Assembly (NCBI GenBank): GCA_051648105.1
Contig: JBOFEN010000024.1
Coordinates: 1-11,977, forward strand
DNA: 11,977 nucleotides
Direction: 5' to 3'
Source: UBA7332 sp051648105
Lineage (GTDB): Bacteria; Bacteroidota; Bacteroidia; Bacteroidales; UBA7332
The notes below the pieces were generated by a model, which did no database searches, was not told the DNA's origin, and worked only from the letters and a program-made list of their open reading frames with translations. Position numbers and translations under genes: made by a program. Position 1 is the stretch's first letter, and each line of letters starts with the position of its first letter. This document shows, one piece after another, positions 7,441-11,977 of the stretch.

Positions 7441-7995
7441 ATGAGTGAAAAGAGATCTTATATCTTTATTGCTGAGGGATTTGAGGAGACAGAAGCTATT
7501 ACAGTTTACGATATACTCAAACGAGCTAACATTAGTGTGGAGTTGGTATCTATTAGTTCTGATAAAACTGTTAAAGGTGCACATGGCCTGATAGTTATAG
7601 CTGATAGAATACTAACTGAAGTGGAACATCTTCTTGTAGATGCGATCGTACTTCCGGGTGGTATGCCAGGGACAAAGAACCTTAATGGTTCAGATATGCT
7701 AAAGGGATTGATTAATAGACACTATCAGGCAGATAGAGTGGTAGCTGCAATATGTGCAGCTCCGATGATATTGGGGCAGATGGGTATTCTTAATGATCGT
7801 GAGGCAACTTGTTATCCTGGATTTGAACCTCATCTAGAAGGTGCTGTATTGGTAAAGGATAGAGGTAGCGTCGTTTCGGGTAATATTGTGACTTCTCGTT
7901 CGCTGAGCTCGGCAGTAAATTTTGCACTCACTCTAGTTGAGATACTAAGTGGAGAGGAGGCCAGAAAGGATATAGAAAAGGCTATAGTTCTTTGA
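7441..7995 (+). CDS. DJ-1/PfpI (YajL/ThiJ-like) family protein
   Basis: A 184-residue cytoplasmic protein of the DJ-1 class. The two defining residues are present and in register with human DJ-1: the glutamate in EGFEETEAI (E18) and the nucleophile-elbow cysteine in VVAAICAAPMILG (C105). The glycine turn VLPGGMPGTKNL (70-81) is also typical. Members have been reported as redox or carbonyl-stress proteins, with deglycase/glyoxalase activity debated, so no reaction is assigned. The gene follows the TonB gene with a 2-base gap and so is probably the last member of the pdxJ-exbBD-tonB transcript. It is of normal length and intact. Confidence 0.9.
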   Translation: MSEKRSYIFIAEGFEETEAITVYDILKRANISVELVSISSDKTVKGAHGLIVIADRILTEVEHLLVDAIVLPGGMPGTKNLNGSDMLKGLINRHYQADRVVAAICAAPMILGQMGILNDREATCYPGFEPHLEGAVLVKDRGSVVSGNIVTSRSLSSAVNFALTLVEILSGEEARKDIEKAIVL

Positions 7996-8034
7996 ATGTG
8001 AGGCTCGATGAGCACATTATTTTACTACTTTTAC

Positions 8035-8064
8035 TTTGAGTTACCGATCAATTGTCTAATTTTG
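8035..8064 (+). promoter_or_regulatory. Bacteroidota-type promoter for the coiled-coil gene-zapA unit
   Basis: TTTG (8035-8038) is followed after 18 bases by TAATTTTG (8057-8064), a perfect TAnnTTTG -7 element with spacing slightly shorter than usual. Transcription would begin near 8071, leaving a leader of about 23 bases before the ATG at 8094. Confidence 0.6.
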
Positions 8065-8093
8065 CCATAGGATAATTATTATCTGATTGCAAT

Positions 8094-8387
8094 ATGCCTC
8101 AAATAAACAAATCAATTGTCGATGAACTAGAGTATAAAGTAAAACGACTACTACATCAAAGTGAAGTCATATCTGATGAAAATACTCTCTTTATTAGCCG
8201 TATTCAGGCTTTGATGGCAGAGATGGATCTGCTTGAAGAGCAATATCGTGAACTAGAAACAAAGTACAATAATCTAAAATTAGCAAATGGACTGGCTCTT
8301 AGTGAAGAGGATAGGAAGAGTGCAAATAGAAGATTCTCGAAATTAGTGCGCGAGATTAATACATGCATTACATTATTGAAAGAGTAA
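8094..8387 (+). CDS. Small coiled-coil protein upstream of ZapA, possible ZapA partner
   Basis: I recognise no named family. The 97-residue protein has no signal peptide or membrane segment and is almost entirely heptad-like: residues about 5-66 have regularly spaced Leu/Ile (ELEYKVKRLLHQSEVISDEN, then LMAEMDLLEEQYRELETKYN) and many charged residues. After a short break (LALSEEDRKS, 67-76) it ends in a basic helix and a distinctive tail, FSKLVREINTCITLLKE. The gene has its own promoter and ends one base before the first zapA ATG, so the two are probably translated together. In Escherichia coli the ZapA partner ZapB is also a short, all-coiled-coil protein, so a similar Z-ring role is a reasonable guess from context, but it is not shown by sequence similarity. 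Confidence 0.75.
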   Translation: MPQINKSIVDELEYKVKRLLHQSEVISDENTLFISRIQALMAEMDLLEEQYRELETKYNNLKLANGLALSEEDRKSANRRFSKLVREINTCITLLKE

Positions 8388-8388
8388 A

Positions 8389-8694
8389 ATGATGACAGAA
8401 GACCAAACTATGCTTGTCACCTTCTATATAGCTGGTGAACCATACCGATTAAGAATCAATAGCGAGGATGAGGAGCTCATACGTAAAGCAGCTAAAGAGG
8501 TTGATAAACGTTATGGCATCTATTGTGAAAGATTTGAAGACAACTCTCTTAGTGACGTAAAGACTATGTCAATGGTTGCCTTCCACTTTGCCTTTGAGTC
8601 ACTTAAAGCAAAGAATGAAAATGAAGTTGAAGCTGCTCATGATAGAATAAAGACTGTCATAAGTGATATAGACTCATTTTTTGTTGAAGATTGA
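8389..8694 (+). CDS. zapA: Cell division protein ZapA
   Basis: A 101-residue cytoplasmic protein of the ZapA family, which cross-links FtsZ protofilaments at midcell. The N-terminal globular half contains VTFYIAGEPYRLRINSEDEE (10-29), and the family's characteristic EELIRKAAKEVDKRYGIY lies just after. The C-terminal half (about 58-98) is a long helix (VKTMSMVAFHFAFESLKA and on) that forms the dimer/tetramer coiled coil in known members. Two adjacent ATGs (8389 and 8392) can serve as start and differ by one Met. The gene follows the coiled-coil gene by a single base and precedes rny by 109 bases. Confidence 0.92.
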   Translation: MMTEDQTMLVTFYIAGEPYRLRINSEDEELIRKAAKEVDKRYGIYCERFEDNSLSDVKTMSMVAFHFAFESLKAKNENEVEAAHDRIKTVISDIDSFFVED

Positions 8695-8715
8695 TCTAGT
8701 TAATTATTAGATCAA
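8691..8715 (+). other. Short hairpin spanning the zapA stop codon
   Basis: TTGATCTA (8691-8698) and TAGATCAA (8708-8715) form a perfect 8-bp AT-rich stem with a 9-base loop. It includes the zapA TGA stop. No T-tract follows, so it is not a classical terminator; it could be a processing site or 3'-end stabiliser, or chance. Confidence 0.35.
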
Positions 8716-8803
8716 CTTAAGCATCATAAATAGAAAAGTATTATGTGCACTCTATTTTGATGTTAATTATGTACCCACTAACCCTATTTATTATTATTAC
8801 TAC

Positions 8804-10339
8804 ATGTTAACAACAGTATTAACAGCATTAGGCTCTCTAGCCCTTGGGGTGGGAGCTACACTGATAGCTTCTAAAACCATCTATCGTGCGAAGTTCGAAG
8901 GAATTATCGACGAAGCGGAAAAAGAGGCAGAGGTAATCAAAAAGAAGAAAATCCTTGAAGCAAAAGAGAAATCTCTAAATATGAAGAGTGAACTTGAGAA
9001 ACAAGCCAACGCTAGGAACTCAAAGATTCAGTCAATGGAGGCTAAGCTTAAGCAGAGAGAGATGGTGTTAAACCAAAAGCAAGAAGAGGTTCAAAAGAGA
9101 TCTTCTGAGCTTGATCAAGAGAAGGAGCAAATTGACCTTCATGGACAGCAACTCGAGCGTAAAGAGGCTGAAATAGAAAAACTTCGTAAAGAGGAGATTC
9201 AGCGCCTAGAGGCTCTATCTGGTCTTTCAGCTGACGAAGCGAAAGATAAATTGGTAGAATCTCTTAAAGAGGAAGCTAAAACTGACGCTGCTGGCTATAT
9301 CAATGAAATTGTTGAAGAAGCTAAACTTACGGCTAACAAAGAGGCTAAAAGAATAGTTGTTCAAAGCATTCAAAGATTGGCAACAGAAACTGCAATTGAG
9401 AATGCTGTTACTGTATTCCATATTGAATCGGACGAAATGAAAGGTCGTATTATAGGTCGAGAGGGTCGCAATATTAGAGCTCTTGAGGCAGCAACGGGTG
9501 TTGAAATCATCGTTGATGATACTCCAGAGGCTATCGTTCTTTCTGGTTTTGATCCTGTTCGCCGTGAGATTGCTCGTTTGGCACTTCACCAACTAGTTAC
9601 TGATGGACGTATTCACCCTGCTCGTATTGAAGAGGTGGTAACAAAAGTTCGTAAACAGATTGAGGAGGAGATCATTGAGACAGGTAAGAGAACAGCTATT
9701 GATCTTGGTATTCATGGACTTCACCCTGAGTTGATCAGACTTATTGGTAAAATGAAGTACCGCTCTTCATATGGTCAAAACTTGCTTCAACATGCTAGAG
9801 AGACTGCTAACCTTTGTTCTATCATGGCATCAGAGCTTGGGCTTAACCCTAAGAAAGCTAAAAGAGCAGGTCTTTTGCACGATATAGGTAAAGTGCCAGA
9901 TGATGAGCCAGAACTACCTCACGCGGTGTTAGGTATGAAGCTTGCTGAGAGATATAAAGAGAAACCGGATATTTGTAATGCAATTGGGTCTCACCATGAT
10001 GAGGTAGAGATGACAAGCCTATTGGCTCCTATCGTACAAGTTTGTGACGCTATCTCAGGTGCAAGACCTGGAGCAAGACGCGAAATTGTAGAGGCTTATA
10101 TCAAACGTTTGAATGATCTTGAGCAATTGGCTCTTTCATATCCTGGAGTAATTAAAACTTATGCTATTCAAGCGGGTAGAGAACTTCGTGTGATTGTTGG
10201 TGCAGAGAAGATCGACGATAAAGATACAGAGAAGCTATCAGGAGAAATTGCTAAACGTATTCAAGATGAGATGACCTATCCAGGTCAAGTTAAGATTACG
10301 GTTATACGTGAGACACGTGCTGTAGCTTTTGCTAAGTAA
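8804..10339 (+). CDS. rny: Ribonuclease Y
   Basis: RNase Y is a membrane-anchored endoribonuclease that starts mRNA decay. The 511-residue protein shows the domains in the expected order. An N-terminal membrane helix (about 3-22) is followed by a long charged coiled coil (about 30-150). The KH RNA-binding domain (about 200-265) has the GxxG loop in GRIIGREGRNIRALEAATG (214-232). The HD metal-dependent phosphohydrolase domain (about 325-420) has H359-D360 in LLHDIGK and SHHDE at 396-400. A C-terminal domain ending TYPGQVKITVIRETRAVAFAK is typical. Length matches the family (about 520). It lies 109 bases after zapA in the same direction; I saw no convincing promoter in the gap, so read-through from the zapA unit is likely. 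It ends at a strong terminator. Confidence 0.97.
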   Translation: MLTTVLTALGSLALGVGATLIASKTIYRAKFEGIIDEAEKEAEVIKKKKILEAKEKSLNMKSELEKQANARNSKIQSMEAKLKQREMVLNQKQEEVQKRSSELDQEKEQIDLHGQQLERKEAEIEKLRKEEIQRLEALSGLSADEAKDKLVESLKEEAKTDAAGYINEIVEEAKLTANKEAKRIVVQSIQRLATETAIENAVTVFHIESDEMKGRIIGREGRNIRALEAATGVEIIVDDTPEAIVLSGFDPVRREIARLALHQLVTDGRIHPARIEEVVTKVRKQIEEEIIETGKRTAIDLGIHGLHPELIRLIGKMKYRSSYGQNLLQHARETANLCSIMASELGLNPKKAKRAGLLHDIGKVPDDEPELPHAVLGMKLAERYKEKPDICNAIGSHHDEVEMTSLLAPIVQVCDAISGARPGARREIVEAYIKRLNDLEQLALSYPGVIKTYAIQAGRELRVIVGAEKIDDKDTEKLSGEIAKRIQDEMTYPGQVKITVIRETRAVAFAK

Positions 10340-10356
10340 CAAATAATCTAGAATAG

Positions 10357-10397
10357 AGCCTCTCTATTCCTTTAATAAGGGATAGAGAGGCTTTTTT
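10357..10397 (+). terminator. Intrinsic terminator after rny
   Basis: AGCCTCTCTATTCCTT (10357-10372) pairs with AAGGGATAGAGAGGCT (10377-10392), a 16-bp stem with one G-U pair and a 4-base loop. It runs directly into six T residues (10392-10397). It separates rny from ssrA. Confidence 0.93.
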
Positions 10398-10431
10398 AGT
10401 AGAATCAATATGTATAATTATTGCAATTTTG

Positions 10432-10462
10432 TTGTTTAGCTCAATATAATAGAGTAAATTTG
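10432..10462 (+). promoter_or_regulatory. Promoter of ssrA
   Basis: TTG (10432-10434) is followed after 20 bases by TAAATTTG (10455-10462), a perfect Bacteroidota -7 element with ideal spacing. Transcription would start near 10469, about 10 bases before the mature tmRNA 5' end, which RNase P would trim. Confidence 0.7.
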
Positions 10463-10478
10463 TGTTCAATTACAACCT

Positions 10479-10878
10479 GGGGCTGTTTGGATTTGACAGC
10501 GAGTAGAACGGGTATGTAAGCATGCAGAGCATTGCTGGCTGGCTCTTTAATATCAGATGGCAAAATTTTAACTGGCGAAAATAACTACGCTCTTGCAGCT
10601 TAATCGAAGTATAGTAGATTAGCTTATCCAGATACAAGGTATCAGGACAAGACATCACCCGGATGCTGTTGTTCCGAAGCGGTCCGAACCGGTGGTGCTA
10701 TAATATCGGAGATAGGGGAGGTTAAGCCTTGGGGCTTTCCCGAAATTAAGAGGATAAGGTGTTTGGGTTGACTGCTCCGGTCGCACCCTGCATTCGAAAA
10801 TTTAATGCGGAGATAAGCATGTAGAAAGCATATTCTTTCCTTGTTTGGACGAGGGTTCGACTCCCTCCAGCTCCACTA
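10479..10878 (+). ncRNA. ssrA: Transfer-messenger RNA (tmRNA)
   Basis: tmRNA rescues stalled ribosomes and tags the nascent protein for degradation, with SmpB and alanyl-tRNA synthetase as partners. The 5' end GGGGCTGTTTGGATTTGACA is the canonical start. GGGGCTG (10479-10485) pairs with CAGCTCC (10868-10874), including one G-U, to form the acceptor stem. The T-arm reads GAGGGTTCGACTCCCTC (10851-10867). The discriminator is A10875. The next genomic bases are CTA, not CCA, so the CCA end must be added after transcription. The body between tag and T-arm is rich in paired segments, as expected for the pseudoknot region. It is a one-piece tmRNA of about 400 nt, with its own promoter upstream and a perfect palindromic terminator starting 10 bases after the discriminator. 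Confidence 0.97.
10574..10603 (+). other. tmRNA tag-peptide reading frame
   Basis: The resume codon GGC at 10574 starts the frame GENNYALAA followed by TAA (10601-10603). With the alanine carried by the tmRNA the added tag is A-GENNYALAA. The ALAA end is the usual ClpXP-type degron, and the GE.NYALAA form is of the Bacteroidales type. Confidence 0.93.
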
Positions 10879-10884
10879 AGAATA

Positions 10885-10934
10885 AATTAAAAGCGAAGGC
10901 AGTACTAATATTAGTACTGCCTTCGCTTTTAATT
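10885..10934. terminator. Perfect 50-bp palindrome, shared bidirectional terminator
   Basis: The 25-base arm 10885-10909 is the exact reverse complement of 10910-10934 with no spacer. The core has GCGAAGGCAGTACTAAT on one arm and, by symmetry, each strand leaves the stem through a TTTTAATT tract. It can terminate ssrA on the plus strand and the gene ending at 10938 on the minus strand. Its edges lie 9 bases after the tmRNA discriminator and 3 bases before the minus-strand stop codon. Confidence 0.92.
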
Positions 10935-10937
10935 ATA

Positions 10938-11975
10938 TTATCTTATAACAAGATCTGCATTTAGTTTGAAGTACCACAAACCGTTCTCTTTCTCTACTTG
11001 CCCAAAGTGGTGTTTTGTTGGGTCTGATGATAGCCTGAAGCGAGCATTTTCATATAGATAATTCTCAAGCTCCTCTCTATAAGCAGGACCAAAGAAGTTT
11101 AAACGACCATCTTTCTCAACAAATAAAGGGAAATTATCACCTAGGTGGCCTTTCCACATCTTTGAGGGCTTAAATCCAAATACACATATTGTGAGTAGTT
11201 GTTTAACCTTATACTCGTAATAAGCGTGTTTGTTTAACAAGTCATCGTTGATCTTAAATGGATTATTAGCTTTTATCTCTTCAACAATGTCTTTGATATT
11301 GATAAGGTCAGTGTTGAAGAATAATTTAAGCATCTCAGCATAAAGCTTAGGGAAGTGCAGGTCAATCAGAGAAAGTGAATTTTTGAAGATTCTATTCTCT
11401 GGGTCTGCGTATTTAAGTCGTCCACCTAATCTTTCAATCTCAAGAAGTCTAGACATAAGTGGATCTGGACCTTCAAGCTTGTTAAGCTTATTGGATGTTG
11501 GGTTATTAAGTTTTATAGTTTGAATCTCATACTTAATATTTCCAGCACGGTGTGCTGCCATGATTGTACACCCTCCATTAAACTTAGACTTAATAACAAC
11601 AGGACGTGAACCCTCCACTGTTCTTACTGAAAATGCACTTCTATCCTCAGCGTAAGAGTATAGATCAGTTAAACGCATTCTCTTTAGTAGCTCAACGGCG
11701 TAAGGAACTTCGCTAGAGTGGTTTTCATCCCAACTACGAACATCCTCAAAGAGTTGTTTTGCTATTTTTGCAAATTCCTTGCAAGGTATTCTATCAAACT
11801 CTTGACGATCAAATTGACATACCACTTCTTGTTCTACTATCTGATAGCGATATACTCCTTCTGCATCTGTACGAAAAATATCAAGTATTTCTCTGTTTAT
11901 GAGTTTTCGTGTACCTAGTAGGAAGAGTAGTGAGTAAGCCTGCATCCAATCTTCTTTGTTTCCTGTGAAGTTCAT
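10938..11975 (-). CDS. HpaII-like type II restriction endonuclease family protein
   Basis: A 345-residue soluble protein without signal peptide or membrane segments. It resembles the HpaII endonuclease family in layout. It starts near GNKEDWMQAYSLL (5-17; family members start with a GNKGEW-like motif). It has a central VVIKSKFNGGCTIMAAHRAG (126-145; family pattern xxIKSxxG..TLLNA). It ends in LENYLYENARF (303-313) and HHFGQVEKENGLWYFKLN (322-339), matching the HGFG...NG.YYFKLN end I associate with that family. HpaII itself cuts CCGG; specificity here is unknown. The ATG at 11975 fits the family N-terminus, but only two bases of upstream sequence are visible. The preceding gene on this strand, where a cognate DNA methyltransferase would be expected, is outside the window. 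I cannot place the acidic catalytic residue expected before the IKS motif with confidence, so activity is uncertain. It faces ssrA across a shared terminator. Confidence 0.62.
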   Translation of the reverse strand: MNFTGNKEDWMQAYSLLFLLGTRKLINREILDIFRTDAEGVYRYQIVEQEVVCQFDRQEFDRIPCKEFAKIAKQLFEDVRSWDENHSSEVPYAVELLKRMRLTDLYSYAEDRSAFSVRTVEGSRPVVIKSKFNGGCTIMAAHRAGNIKYEIQTIKLNNPTSNKLNKLEGPDPLMSRLLEIERLGGRLKYADPENRIFKNSLSLIDLHFPKLYAEMLKLFFNTDLINIKDIVEEIKANNPFKINDDLLNKHAYYEYKVKQLLTICVFGFKPSKMWKGHLGDNFPLFVEKDGRLNFFGPAYREELENYLYENARFRLSSDPTKHHFGQVEKENGLWYFKLNADLVIR

Positions 11976-11977
11976 AG

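Noticed and set aside
8003..8013. Small hairpin GCTC-GAT-GAGC after the DJ-1 gene as a terminator
   Set aside because: The 4-bp stem with a 3-base loop and a broken T-run (ACATTATTTT) is too weak to call an intrinsic terminator.
8716..8803. Promoter for rny (TATTTTG-like element) or a small RNA such as 6S in the zapA-rny gap
   Set aside because: The element is one base short of TAnnTTTG and lacks a -33 partner at proper spacing. The gap is too short and too poorly paired for a 6S RNA.
9227..9592. 121-residue open frame on the minus strand inside rny
   Set aside because: It is fully antisense to the KH region of RNase Y, with Ser/Phe/Asn-rich composition as expected from reading that strand backwards.
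10469..10977. Integration scar or attachment repeat at the ssrA 3' end
   Set aside because: No second copy of the ssrA 3' end and no integrase are present in the window, so an att site cannot be called from this sequence.

Overview
The window looks like a stretch of ordinary chromosome from a member of the Bacteroidota, most likely the order Bacteroidales. Four things point there. The tmRNA encodes the tag GENNYALAA, which is of the Bacteroidales type. Promoters match the Bacteroidota pattern (TTG or TTTG, about 18-22 bases, then TAnnTTTG). Shine-Dalgarno sequences are mostly weak. The gene sets are typical: a GH57/glycosyltransferase/debranching enzyme cluster, pdxJ with exbB-exbD-tonB, and a small coiled-coil gene with zapA and rny. 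DNA is moderately AT-rich throughout and no transposase, integrase or CRISPR array was seen.

Layout. Positions 1-3726 (minus strand) hold a tightly packed glycogen/alpha-glucan operon, read right to left: debranching enzyme, glycosyltransferase (glycogen-synthase-like) and a GH57 glycoside hydrolase that runs off the left edge. A MarC-family membrane protein (3786-4388, minus) lies just upstream and may be co-transcribed with it. A divergent intergenic region (4389-4643) carries a good Bacteroidota promoter in each direction. To its right, on the plus strand, come pdxJ (vitamin B6 synthesis), exbB, exbD and a TonB/TolA-like gene (proton-motive-force coupling to the outer membrane), and a DJ-1/PfpI-family protein. 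A second plus-strand unit with its own promoter encodes a small coiled-coil protein and the FtsZ-ring protein ZapA, followed by RNase Y (rny), which ends at a strong intrinsic terminator. Then comes ssrA (tmRNA) with its own promoter. A perfect 25-bp-arm palindrome acts as a shared terminator between ssrA and a convergent minus-strand gene at the right edge that resembles HpaII-type restriction endonucleases.

Most of the window is core metabolism and housekeeping: storage-glucan turnover, cofactor synthesis, TonB energisation, cell division, mRNA decay and ribosome rescue. The accessory-looking part is the right edge, where a restriction-enzyme-like gene sits next to ssrA, a common integration site. 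I did not find convincing evidence for an undescribed system. The best leads are the coiled-coil partner of ZapA, the altered conserved motifs in the debranching enzyme, and the divergent HpaII-like protein beside ssrA.
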